A stretch of DNA of 64,000 bases from Cenococcum geophilum 1.58. Taxonomy: Eukaryota > Ascomycota > Dothideomycetes > Gloniales > Gloniaceae. Where the stretch lies: NCBI GenBank assembly GCA_001692895.1, contig KV748197.1:1431813-1495812 (forward strand). Reading direction: 5' to 3'. Made by a program: the position numbers and the translations under genes. This document shows positions 9,672 through 21,189 of this stretch, one piece after another; position 1 is the first letter of the stretch; every line of letters starts with the position of its first letter. The notes beneath the pieces are model-generated. The model was not told where the DNA came from. It made no database searches and saw only the letters and a program-made list of their open reading frames with translations.

Positions 9672-11640
9672 GGGTATATAACGATACCATTGGTATTACG
9701 ATCTACACGCCCTAATTAAGCCTTTTTTGGTGTAATTAACGATAATCTAACTTTTAATGATATCGTTAGGTGCCTCCACCAAAATTAGAATAACCAGTTT
9801 TAATTCGTTGGATTTGGCCTTACCTCACCACAAGTTTAGCTATTAACTTTTATTATACAACAATTAAAATCTATTAAATTAAACCTTAGATCTTACTCTC
9901 TATACTTAATTCTACCTTATTAATTATAGGTAGGTCTTAAAATTCTAAGAGGCTACGTTGTTATAGATTCTCTAACTTTAAACGCTAGAAAATACGCGCC
10001 CACCACTAAAAACACCCCGGTCTACTATAATTAGAGATTACTCGCTAGGTAAGTAACTTCCTCTATTAAAAAATTAGTTAATCCTTAATATTGGAAATAC
10101 TGGGTAATAAATTTAAGCAGCTTAATCTAGCTAAATTGCCTTATAGGCAAGGCTTATAAGAGCGGAAGAGGCCTAGTAAACATCCTCTTCTTAAGGAAGC
10201 TCTCTTTAAGTAGTATTAACATCTATAGAACCTTTAAATTCCTATTACTAGCGACCTTATATGTACTGCTGCGTCTTAATTATAGTAATAAATATCTATA
10301 TTATCTATAACAGTAGAGCTAAAGTGGTTAATTAGGTTGTTAGAAGGCTTTAAATCTTATAATAGAATTCGCAAGAGAATACAATATAGTAAGGCTACGT
10401 TAGTTAATATAAAGGAAGTAAAAGATTATATAGTAGAGCTTTAAACAATTATTGCACCTTACTTAAGGATATATACAATATGGATAAAACAGGACTCTTT
10501 TAAAAGGCTATGCTAGATACTATGTTGGCTACTAAGACTCTATTAGGGATAAAAAAGCAGAAGGTAATAGTCTCTCTAGTAAATTACTCTAACGCAGATA
10601 GCTCGGATAAGCTCCCTTTCTAGATAATTAGCAACTTAATAAAGCCACATTACTTTGCAGCAGCTCGCGTTAATATTAATTTATTAAATATGCTCTGGAG
10701 GAGTAATAAGAAGGCCTAGATAATAACGGTAATTATACTTAATTAGCTTACCTAGTTTAATAAAAGGATATAAGGCTAGAGAGTCCTCCTCTTACTTAAT
10801 AGCTTTAGCGCGCGCTTAGCAGCTCTTTAAACTCTTACTAAAAACAATACTCTTAAGAATATACGCGTTAAGTTCCTCCCTCCTAATTATACCTCCGTAT
10901 ACCAGCCGCTTAATTAAGGAATAATTATAAACTTTAAGCTTCTCTACCGGCGATACTGGCTGCGGTTTATAGTAGAACACTTACTTTAAGATAGAGATCC
11001 GATTAAGCAGATATATATCCTATAGACAATTTAATAGGCAATTATAGCTTAGGGGGAGGTAACGTTACAAATAAATAACAATTGCTTTGTAAAATCTACT
11101 CTGTTTAGCTTAAGAGAAGGCCTTCTACCTTGGCCTTGCAATTATATAAATTTAGTTATTAATAAGGTAGAAGAGATGGCTAAGCAACTATAAGCCGCTA
11201 GAAGAATTTATAAGGTTATAAATATTTAGAACTTTATTAACCTTCTAGGTAAGGAAGTAAAGAATTTAACTAGAGATCTTATTAAGTATATAGCAGAGCT
11301 CTACGCTAGGCCTAATCGCGATACGGAAATAGATAAGGAGGACGCCTAATAACCTTAAATTAAGATTAGTGAGGCGCTAGAGGCTTTGCGAACGCTTTAA
11401 TTATATAAGGAATAGTGATAGGGAGGTTATTATAACTCTATTAAGGCACGATTATTAAATTTAAGGACGACGACCTTAAAACACTAAGCAAGTAGCGATT
11501 ACCTCTTTTTTTAGTGGAGCTAATTGCCTAATTACGGCTTTGCGTACGTAGATATATAATACCATACTATAATTTCGATTTTTAGTGTATTTTATATACA
11601 AAACCTAAATATAACGATACCTTTAGTATTACGATACGCT
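9672..11640 (+). mobile_element. Pogo/Fot-type DNA transposon, dead
   Basis: It spans a decayed DDE transposase gene flanked by two copies of a near-palindromic motif, TAACGATACC-N-GGTATTACGA-like, at 9676-9702 and 11606-11631. These may be part of the terminal repeats. Exact ends and a TA duplication could not be fixed. Its size (about 2 kb) fits Fot1/pogo elements. Confidence 0.65.
10030..11350 (+). pseudogene. Pogo/Fot-type DDE transposase, RIP-inactivated
   Basis: The plus-strand frame shows IYNMDKTGLF at about 10471-10500 (family: IYNMDETGLF), then LDTMLATKTLLGIKKQKV, LPF-IISNLIKPH and LLLLNSFSA. It ends with VKFLPPNYTSVYQPLN-GII and YRRYWLRFIVEHLL. The first catalytic Asp (codon at 10483) survives. 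The second (10798, in LLLLDGF) and third (10912, in QPLDQG) both read Asn. All three lie in one frame, 105 and 38 codons apart. Many TAA/TAG interrupt it. The enzyme would cut and paste the element at TA sites in the nucleus; this copy cannot. Confidence 0.85.
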
Positions 11641-12044
11641 TAGCTATAGAAGCCGTATTGTACTAAGGAGTTTTGCCTATATATTCTTCTTATATATTCT
11701 ATACTAAGCCGCTAGCAATCTGCATAGGGTAGGAGGGGGAATTCTTAAGCTTATAATTGTTTCTAGGGGCCGGATTTAGGATCCTAAATCTTAGTTCTCT
11801 AATTAGCTAGATTTTGGCGCTAACCTAATAAAGAATTAGAGGCCCTAAATTTCTAACCATTGTTTAATTCCTTACTTTTTAACTACCTTACTAAGATTAA
11901 ATATTTACTAGCCACCTTATTATAACCCTTAGTTTTATTAAATATAGCTAAACTATAGAGGTCGCTAATATCTAAATTTGCACCTTCCTAATTAGGAAAA
12001 TTGACTTACCACCTACCGGCAGAACATGATTTTCAATGCTAGAC
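11641..12044 (+). pseudogene. Decayed coding-like fragment interrupted by Gypsy-1
   Basis: The plus strand reads as stop-interrupted protein, ending RSLISKFAPS-LGKLTYHLP near 11950-12020. The same block occurs on the minus strand at about 27345-27420 (LLISNFTPS-LEKMTYYPL), so this is a dispersed repeat. It is probably the C-terminal part of a DNA transposase, although the catalytic domain is not seen. The insertion of Gypsy-1 at TAGAC (12040-12044) splits it from 20087-20160, where an open frame resumes. Confidence 0.4.
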
Positions 12045-12470
12045 TATTACGGACGCTTTAAGTACAATGTTACGACTACTTGGAGAAGAGTCGGAAGAAG
12101 CTAATTAGTTAATACAAGCACGGTCCAGGATGGAACCCATGGAACTATGTGACGAAGAATGGTAAGCGAGTTATATAATGTTATATGCAGTATACGCAGT
12201 ATACGCGGTATACGACATATATAACACGTATAACACGTATATTATATATAAGGAGGATTTTATAGAAGTACAGTTGTGTATTTAAGGACCCTTAGTCCCT
12301 ACCTAGATAGTTCCTTCCTTGTAGTAATTCTTAGAATACAATTAGAGTTAATCTATTGGGTAACTACTCCACCAGTTATTATTACGTTATTAACTACTAT
12401 CTTTACATTTCCTATACACCTAGCCCATTAATAGAATCCACCGTAGTTACTGTTATAAGGTTCTGTTATA
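12045..12470 (+). repeat. Gypsy-1 5' LTR
   Basis: 426 bp, original termini TGTTACGG...ATTACA, now TATTACGG...GTTATA after transitions. Contains short tandem words GCAGTATAC and ATAACACGT at 12186-12240, near a TATA-rich stretch that may include the promoter. Partner at 19661-20086 has equal length. Confidence 0.93.
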
Positions 12471-12516
12471 TAATTACTACCACGGTTACGGTATTAAATA
12501 TAGGAAGTTAAACAAC

Positions 12517-14430
12517 ATGCCACCAAAAGCAGCCACCATGACGCCGTTAACGGCAGCAACCACTTTAAGGTTAAGTAGAGATATAAGTATACAAGATACT
12601 AACTTATAACTAGTTACGGTTAGGCAGCTATAGGAAATTATTAATAGGTTAAATAAGAACAACTAAATACTTAAAGAAAAACTTAATGGGATCGGAGTAG
12701 TAAAGGTTAAGTTACCTTTAATTAAACAATTTTTAAGTAAGAGATTAAAGCTTAAAGGATTTCTAACGCAAATGCATTTTAAAGTTATGTAAGAGGGGGC
12801 TAAGTTAGCTATAATAATAGATTAGATAGCCTACGCGGGACTATTCCTATTAGGTTAGGCACTTAAATAGTTTAAACCCTACTTAACGAAAATATAGACT
12901 AACGGAATAACTACTACTAATTAAAAGGTATAATTTATATTTTCTAGCTAGGCAGGATTCGCGGAATAATTAATATAGATATTCGGGGACTTAGAAGCAA
13001 TAGTTATAGCAAAAAGAAAGCTTTAGGACCTAATATAGTGAACTTTAGCAATTAAATACACAACGTAGTTTTAAATACTTACTATATAGGTTAAATAGAA
13101 CAATAGGGCGCTTATAGTATAGTATAAACAGGGACTTAAGGCTAAAGTTTAGGACGTAATTATTCTAATAGAAAATGCGAACACCCTAAGGGAATTAATA
13201 GATTAAGCGATTAAGATTAATAATAGGATCTTCTAAAGGGAATAGGCTAAGAGAGGCTAGAATAGAGTTCTATAGTTATATAAGATATAAAGTACGCAAC
13301 AACTAAAGCTAAATTAGAAACTATAGTATGGCGCAGAGCTAATAGACCTAAGTAGTACTAGAGAAACCTATAAAAGATAGGGAAAGCAACTATAGAAACC
13401 TAGAAGTTAAGGATTAAGTAATTATAGGACTAAGGAGTATAGGTTAAACTAAGGATCCTAATAGCGGAAGACGTTTAAGCGAACTCTATAATAAAAGCAA
13501 TAGTTTAAAGACGGAGCTTATATAAATTATAGAAAATAGGGTTATTTTACTAGAGACTATAAAAGTGGTTAGAGTTATTATATAGTAAAGGGAACTAGAC
13601 TAGCAGTATATGATACACATATATAGAGGGATAATAGTATATTATAAGGAATAAAAGAATGTTTAATTAGAAGTTTTATATTTTATTATAACAATATATA
13701 CTAAATTTATAAAGACGCTAAGTATAGTGTAAGCTATTAGCCACAAGAGCTAGAGTTAAGAGGACTTAAAGGAACTAAAGAGTTAGATAAAGAATAAGAT
13801 TAACTCTATAAGCTAGATTAAGATATTATAGCAACATACGGATAATAATTAGTAATAATAATAATAGAGTCGGAGTACTTATTAATTAATAGTAATAAGG
13901 ATAGTAAAGGAACTAACTAGGGGTATCTAAACCTTAATAACGCAATAGAAGTAGAGACTAAGACTACTATAGAGCAAGGTTTAGTAACGGGTATTATAAT
14001 ACCGTTGGATACAGTATCTATCGCTTTATAAGACGGAAGGAGTAATATCTAGAGACGACTAAGTAAGCAGATAACTGCTAGTGCTAGCTTACCACTTAAT
14101 AAGGGCAAAAAGCTAAAGGCTTAAGATTTTTAAGACAAAATAAAAGATAATTAAGATTCTTAAGAAGAGATAAGGCTCGCTTAAGGACCTATAACGGACG
14201 CAAACTAATAAAGTAGGGTAGTAGCTTAGTTTAAGAACATATGAATAAGCTTAGGATGAGTGTTCCTAACGGTATAAGATTCTTAAGATAAGATAAGTAA
14301 GATTTAAGACTCTTAAGATAAGATAAGAATACTAGTAAAGCCTAGTTAGACTAAGGCTAGAGCTAAGCTTAAGTTAGAAGTAAGCTTAGGATTAAAGAAT
14401 CTAAGGGGTTAAGAGTTTAGAGTATAAATA
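12517..14430 (+). pseudogene. Gypsy-1 gag, all zinc-knuckle ligands lost
   Basis: Starts ATG at 12517 (MPPKAATMTPLTAATTL), 46 bp after the LTR. At 13519-13560 a CX2CX4HX4C knuckle is recognisable by spacing and by KxGxF and RD residues. All four ligands now read Tyr (codons 13519, 13528, 13543, 13558), as expected from TGY to TAY and CAY to TAY changes, and a stop replaces a Gln or Arg. The protein would package element RNA. The 3' limit is approximate, and the 14100-14430 region is Lys/Asp-rich and repetitive (AAGATTCTTAAGA words). Confidence 0.8.
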
Positions 14431-14439
14431 AGGACACCC

Positions 14440-17400
14440 ATAAGTAAGAAGCAAGCGGCTTTACTATAGATTAGAGAATTAGCAATATAAATAGCAGTTA
14501 GATTAGGAGACAGATATATAAACCTAAAGGACTTACCAGTTAAATAAGATGTTTAGACTAAAGATTAAGAGTTTAATACCAAGATTAAGAAGTAAGAAGA
14601 CTTTAAGGATCTACTTATAAGACGCAAAAAGAAAGAAACCATAGAGGAATTTAGAGTAAGAATTACCTTATAGCAAGAAAAGAAACTAGATATAAGATCT
14701 AGTATACTAGGTTATATAAAGGATAGAGCACCAGTATAAAGAATCACTAATAGGCTAAAAATAGGCACACTAAGGGCCAAGTGGCTTACTAAACTAGAAC
14801 AAGAAGAGGATCTAGGGATTCCTACTAAGTTTAAAAAACAACATATAAAAGGCTGTTATAACGTAGTAATAAGGAGATACTTCCTTATAAACAAGCTATA
14901 TACACTCTAATAGCTATACTAAAAGTGGTATAGGCAACGACATAATAATAAGTAGGAAGATTTCTATATATAGTTAGACGAGAAAGTTATCTAAAACTAC
15001 TTAATTACGGAAAAAGCAATAAATTATATTAAGGGAGCCTTAATTATAATATTAAAAGATTTAAAGGAACAATTAGAGGACTAAAGAAGCGAGAGACGTG
15101 TCTTAGTACCTATAAATAAAGTTATAATATTTAGATTAGTGCGACAGAGGTTTAAACTTAAGGATAAAGACGAGCTAAGGGTTAACCTAAAGCACCTAGC
15201 ACACTATACGCTATTATGGATTATATATATAAACGATATATATAAAATGCATAAGAATCTAAAGGAAAAGAATTAGAAATACCCTATAAGGATATACTAG
15301 ATAATAGATAAACAATAGTATAGGAATGCTAAGTATATATACGGCTAGCATCCAGCAGAAGTCTAAGAGGAAGGAGATTTAATACTTTAACCAGGAAGAT
15401 TCCTTATAGAAGAATACTTAGATAGATAATAGTGGTAGGAATATTTAGAGAATACCTATCTATAGCATATTAAAGACAAAAAGTAAACTAGGCATTAGCT
15501 AAAGAATAAGCTAAGTATAACAGGATTAAATAACTAATAGTTAGAAAAAGTAGAGGCCTATAGAACCAGAGGGAGCCAGTAGTAGAGCCTTAGACCCTTA
15601 AAGGAATTTAAGGATAATACCTAAACCTAAAAGTTAAATAGTAAGATTAGCAGTTTAAAGCATTAGTTAATAGTGGAGTAATAAGGAACTATATCTTACT
15701 AGCAGCAGTTAAAAAAATAGGACTACTATATAGGTAAAAGAAGCACCCTTACCTATTAATAACAATTTTAGGAGATCTAATAGCCTACGGAGGAGGCATT
15801 ATTAACCTTAAAATAGGACTAATTTAAATAACCATTAAAGGGAGATAAATTAAGATATCTTTTAATATATTACTATTAGGGAATAATAAGGCAGTATTAG
15901 AAATACCTTAGTTACAAGAATATAATCCAAAGATTAATTAGGTTATAGGTTAGGTTAATATTAGAGATATATAATAACGTAAGATATAATAATAAACCAA
16001 GTTAGTATAGTACTAGGTTGGAGCGACATATAAGAAGACTAATTAAGGATTAAGTTATGTACTAAAGAGATACTATAAGTATAGCAAGAAGCTATAGTTA
16101 CTAAAAAGTAAAAAGCTGTTAGATTATATAGCATAGGACTATAAGATAGAGTTAGAACTAGGAATAAGTCTAAGGTTCTACCCAACTTATAAATTAACAG
16201 AAAAAGAGTTATAGGCACTTAAGGAGTTTGTTTAGGAAAACCTTTAAAAGGGATATATTAAACTATCGCAGTTATTAGCGGGATATCCAGTACTATTTAT
16301 ACTAAAGAAAAATAGAAAACTTAGACTATGCATTAACTATAGACAGTTAAATAGCATTACTAGAAAGGATAGGTATCCTTTACCCTTAATTAGCAAAATC
16401 TAAGATAGGATTGGTAATACGCAAATCTTTACAAAGATAGATCTAAGATAGGTATACTATTAGATTAGGATTAAAGAAGGCGACAAATAAAAGGCAGCCT
16501 TTAGGTTAAAGAAAGGACTATATAAACTACTAGTTATATAATTTAGGCTTATAAACGCACCAGCAACGTTTTAAAAGTGTATTAACAATATATTAAGAGA
16601 ATACTTAAATTAATTTGTTATAGTATATCTTAATAATATTATTATCTACTTAATAAGTAAGGAAGAATATAGAGAACACGTTAAATAGGTCTTAAAGAGA
16701 CTACAGAAAGAATAGATGCTAGTAGTAATTAAGAAATGCGAGTTCTTCACCAAAAAGACCAATTTCGTTAAATTTATTATTAAACTAGGCCAACTTAGTA
16801 TAGATCTAAAGAAGATTAAGGCTATAGTAAATTGGTAAGAACTAGAAAATATAATATAGTTAAGAATATTTCTAGGGTTCTGCAACTACTATAGAAGGTT
16901 TATAGCTTAATAGTTAAAGGATATTAAGCCACTTATAAAACTAACGAAGAAGGAAAAACTATAGGTATAGGGAGAGGAATAAAAGGAACTATTTAGGAGA
17001 ATTAAATAGTTGTTTACCTAGGAGCTAATTCTTAAAATCTATTAACCATAGTTAGAGATAGTGGTTAAAATAGATACATTAGACTATACACTAGGAGCGT
17101 GCTTTCTATAGAAATATTAAGATAGATAGCACCTAGTAGTATATTACAGTTAAAGAATAATACTACTAGAACTAAACTATAACATTTATAACAAGAAGTT
17201 ATTAGATATAGTTATAGCATTAAGGAAATAGAGATTATTCTTATAAGGTATAAAAAAACTATTTATAGTTAAGACGGATTATAAGAACCTAATAGGGTTC
17301 CTAATAACAAAAGAACTTAATTATAGATAAGTTAGATAGGTAGAGATGCTTATAGAATACTATTTTAAGATTTAGCATACTAAGGGTACAGAGAATACAC

Positions 17401-18930
17401 GAGCAGACGCTCTAAGTAGAAAGGCTAAACTATAAAATGATGAAAAGCCATTAGGGGCTTTATTGCGAAAAGATATAGATAGATTAATTAGGTATAATTA
17501 TCCAAAAATTATAGTAATATAAGAAGAACAGATCTATAAATTACTAGAGAGTAATTAAATATAAAAGATCTAAGATATATAGGTAAAGGATCTAGACTTA
17601 GAGCAGTATAAAAATTAAGAAATAATATATATACTAAGATCTATTATAAAGGAGTTTATCAAATTATTTTATAAGGGACTAACTTAAGGATACAATGGAG
17701 CTATAGGCTTAGTGTTAAGACTTTAAGAGAAGTATATTATTAATAGAATTTAGGGACTAGCTAGGTAAGTTATAAAAGAATATCTAAATTACTAAAGAAA
17801 TAAACTAATAAGGCATAAGCCATATAGAGGGCTATAACCAGTTAAAATACTAAAGAGACTATAGGAGGTTATATTATAGGACTTTATTATTAAGTTACTA
17901 AAGTTAAGAGATCCTATTACCGGATAAGATTATAACGCGATTTTAGTAATAATAGATAAGCTTATAAAGTAGGGATACTTTATAGCATATTTAGAAGAAA
18001 TATTAGCAGAAGATATTACTAAAATCTATATTAAAGAAGTGTTTATAAAACATAGAGTACTAAGTAAAATCATATTAGATAGAGATTTAAGATTTATAAT
18101 AGTATTCTAGGAAGTGTTCTTAGTAGAGTAAGGGGTTTAAGCAGTAACTTCTACCGTATATTATCTATAGATAGACGGTTAAACGGAAAGATTAAATTAG
18201 ACACTAGAGTAGTATCTAAGGCATTATATTAATTATGCACAGAATAATTAGGTATTACTATTACTAGTTATATAGTTTATATATAATGCAACACTATAAA
18301 AAGGAATAGGTATATTACTATTTAAGGCAAATTACGGATATAAGCTAAGGACCTTATTATCGCTATATTAAGTAAAAAAGATAANTAGCANAGCTAAGTA
18401 AAGAATAAAGAGTTTAATAAATCTTTATACAAACCTTACAGAAATAGCTAAGGTGGTATAGTAAAGAATAAAAAAGTACTATAATGCTAAGAGATCTAAG
18501 GGACCAGATCTTAAGGAGGGAGATAAAGTGTNGCTACTATATAAAAATTTNAAGAGTTAANAACTAAGTAAGAAGTTAGACTACGTTAGACTAGGACCTT
18601 TTAAAATTATATAGAAAATTTTATTAGTTACATTTAAGTTAAACCTACTAGCTAAGATAAAGATCTACCCTATATAGTATATCGCGATACTAGAGCTAGT
18701 ATATAGAAATATTAAGCCACTAGTCTATAAAGCAGATATATATAGAGGATAAGAGGAAGATAAATAGTAAGTTTTAAAGATTATTAGTTATAAGGATATA
18801 AATAATAAAATATAGTATAAAGTAAAGTAGATAGGCTATAATAAGACTACCTAGGAACTACTAGAAAACCTAAAGAACGCTATAGGAAAGGTACAGGAGT
18901 ATTAGAAGAGAAAAGGTCAGGCAATATTAA
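14440..18930 (+). pseudogene. Gypsy-1 pol polyprotein (PR-RT-RH-IN-chromodomain), inactive
   Basis: Protease: LVNSGV at 15663-15680, where Asn replaces the catalytic Asp of [25 protein letters not shown] near 16318-16385, and YLNN at 16626-16637, both catalytic Asp of YLDD changed to Asn by G to A. RNase H: KIDTLDYTLGACF near 17070-17110. The tail of RNase H, TENTRADALSRKA, is near 17390-17430. Integrase covers about 17500-18650. A chromodomain-like stretch (AGYNKTT-ELLEN) lies near 18830-18870. In chromoviruses this last domain steers integration to heterochromatin, so here it is an inference from position and motif. Confidence 0.88.
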
Positions 18931-19660
18931 TAAAGAAGAATCGCTAAAGAATAAGTCACCTAAGGGGGACCTAGAAAGAGTAACTACTAAACTACTTAAA
19001 GTTATTTCCTTCTCTATTAGAAGAGAATCCATTCTTTTATTACTAAGTTCCTATAGACCTTATTAAATAAGTTTCCACTTCTTTAAATAAACCTTCTTAC
19101 GAACTTTCTTAAGACAAATTAACTAAGTAGACGCAGCAAGACGAGAGTTAAGAGCCCATTATTAAGCATCAGCGGCCTTCTTCTTAGCGTTATATAAATA
19201 ATAAAGTTCCACCAAAGTAACGGACAGTTTACTATTAAGCTTTATAGCAGCAGATTAAACATAAAACCCTATAATAAATTACTTAGGGAACTTAGAGACT
19301 ATTAAGAGTTATAAGACGTATATACTTAGCGTTAGAAGTAAAGCAAATATCATAAGATAATTAAATATTTGCTTTAGTATACTCTAAGTAAAAAGAGGGC
19401 TGTTAGGATAAAGGACTCGCTAACGCAATATATACTAACCCCTCTTTTATATAACAAGAATACGGAAATAGCATTATTTTACTAAGTAATAATATTACAG
19501 CAATAGTGCGGGCACAACGTTGCGCTTATAAAGAAGAAGAGGCTTTAGGCATTATAAGTAATAATATTAACCAAATTAATTANACGGATANTANACCTNT
19601 ANTAAANAANTTAGAGATNCTAGGTATCTTTAANNACAAAAATAAANAGGAGGGAGATAG
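18931..19660 (+). other. Gypsy-1 3' region between integrase and LTR
   Basis: Non-pol sequence with a short Lys/Glu-rich stretch near 19510-19650 that is conserved in Gypsy-2 (53595-53750) just before its LTR. Gypsy-2 carries a 236-bp insert that is absent here near 19350-19360, so this copy is the empty-site reference for that insertion. Confidence 0.6.
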
Positions 19661-20086
19661 TATTACGGACGCTTTAAGTATAATATTATAACTACTTAGA
19701 GAAGAGTTAAAAGAAGCTAGTTAGTTAATATAAGTATAGTCTAAAATAGAACCCGTGGAACCATATAATAAAGAATAGTAAGCGAGTTATATAATATTAT
19801 ACGCAGTATACACAGTATACGTGGTATACGATACGTATAACATGTATAACACGTATATTACGTATAAAGAGGATTTTATAGGAGTACAGTTATGTATTTA
19901 AGGACCCTTAGTCCCTACCTAGATAGTTCCTTCCTTATAGTAATTCTCAGAATATAATTGGAGTTAATCTATTAGGCAACCACTCTACTAGTTATTATTA
20001 CGTTATTAACTACTATCTTTACATTTCCTACACACCTAGCCTATTAACAGAACCCACCGTAGTTACTACTATAAGGTTCCATTACA
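19661..20086 (+). repeat. Gypsy-1 3' LTR
   Basis: 426 bp, TATTACGG...ATTACA, followed by TAGAC target duplication. It differs from the 5' LTR at many sites, apparently transitions. Confidence 0.93.
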
Positions 20087-20637
20087 TAGACGCGTTAAAT
20101 TCGTTCTTAAAGCTTTAAATAAAAGGCAATATATAGGTAATTAATTGATTGATTAATGAACTATCTATTTAGAAGGTAACAACGACTACGCGGACGCAGC
20201 TTCCTGCCCTACGGCGACTCCGCTAAGGCCTCTACTACTTAAGTGGAGTCCTCTACGCCCTTAATTTAAGGCCTCGATTCTGCCTTCTTAGCAAGACTTT
20301 ATATAAAGTCTTGGTATTAAATATATTCTAAAGGAAGCTCTACTTAGCGCAGATTTCTATTAGAGCTACTAGTAGAGCCTTCTATAGAGCCTTTTATAGA
20401 ACCTCTAGAGCTTCTAGTAGAGCCTTTTATAGGGCTTCCACCTTAATCCTTCTTTACCTACTTTGTAGATTGGTTAATTATAACCTATTAAATATCCGCT
20501 GCCTTATAGTGTTGATTATTGTGCCCATTTAAAGCCTACTGCTTGCGCTGCTGCTACCGCTGCTACTGCTCTAGCTACTGCTTAGTTTGTGGCTCCACGA
20601 AGCAGACTTTAAACGTCGGCTTCGTCGAGTTTCTTCC
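20087..20637. other. Remnant DNA between Gypsy-1 and Copia-1
   Basis: 20087-20160 continues the frame of 11641-12044 once one TAGAC copy is removed. From about 20161 to 20637 the minus strand is coding-like and continues, across the Copia-1 insertion, into 26917-27415. The join reads KSAKYKGKKLDEADV and then an Ala/Val-rich RAVAAVAAAQAVGF segment at 20510-20590. It may be a transposase C-terminal tail, but no family is claimed. Confidence 0.45.
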
Positions 20638-20805
20638 TGTCAGTATACTCGCTTTATCAACGTGCACGAATATCACTTATAGTGGTACGTATGCGGTGTT
20701 AAAGTTAGTAGTTAGTTGTTTAGAAGTAAGGGGTTGCTCTAAGGTCAGGTTAGCTAACCTTACTACGTAGTCTCGTGACTACGTTATATAATTAACGTTC
20801 CGACA
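20638..20805 (-). repeat. Copia-1 3' LTR
   Basis: 168 bp, TGTCAG...CCGACA. It holds an inverted repeat ACGTAGTC-TCGT-GACTACGT, which in the other LTR is ACGTGGTC-TCGT-GACCACGT. Both arms changed symmetrically, so the hairpin is preserved. Confidence 0.95.
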
Positions 20806-20954
20806 CTAGAGTAACTCTAAAAAGAAGGCTAATTTATACTTTAAAGTTAAGCCTACTTTTAGACTATTCGTAGCATATACGTAATAGCTAGCTCTCCCGT
20901 CTATAATACGCAATAGCTATGACAGCGCTAGGGCGCAGCACATGCTATATTCTG

Positions 20955-21135
20955 CCGACTTATCAATTTTCTGCCAAATTCTGTTATGTTACCGAATTCT
21001 ACTAAATTCTGCCATATTACAGAGTTCTGCCAAATTCTGCCATATTACCAATTTTTGCTAAATTCTATTAAACCTAACTTTTACTAATTATATGACTTCC
21101 TATTATCTTCTGCTGGTTATATAAGTTTCTGCTAT
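20955..21135. repeat. Short direct repeats in the Copia-1 3' region
   Basis: Irregular tandem words AATTCTGCCAAATTCTGCCA and TTCTGCTATCTTCTGCCA just upstream of the 3' LTR (minus sense), outside the recognisable RNase H. No function is evident. Confidence 0.6.
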
Positions 21136-21189
21136 CTTCTGCCAGTTATATAACCCGCAAGCCACCTTCTATTACTCCTTACGTTCCAC

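Larger units (their letters stand above)
12045..20086 (+). mobile_element. Full-length Ty3/gypsy chromovirus-type element (Gypsy-1)
   Basis: 8042 bp between two 426-bp direct LTRs, flanked by a perfect 5-bp target duplication TAGAC (12040-12044 and 20087-20091). Order is gag, protease, RT, RNase H, integrase with a C-terminal chromodomain-like block. All genes are riddled with stops. It is the same family as Gypsy-2 (40525-54170), in the same orientation. Isolated Ns occur at 18385-18391, around 18530-18560 and at 19583-19647. Confidence 0.95.

Noticed and set aside
9175-9681. Open frames of 60-90 codons on both strands in the low-RIP island
   Set aside because: Lie in low-stop unique DNA, begin at weak or non-ATG starts, overlap each other and lack domain-like composition.
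9672-11640. Long terminal inverted repeats for the pogo element
   Set aside because: The two end motifs are near-palindromic, so direct and inverted matches cannot be told apart; boundaries left approximate.
20519-20770. Plus-strand 83-codon frame
   Set aside because: Runs across the Copia-1 target site into its LTR, so it is a junction artefact.
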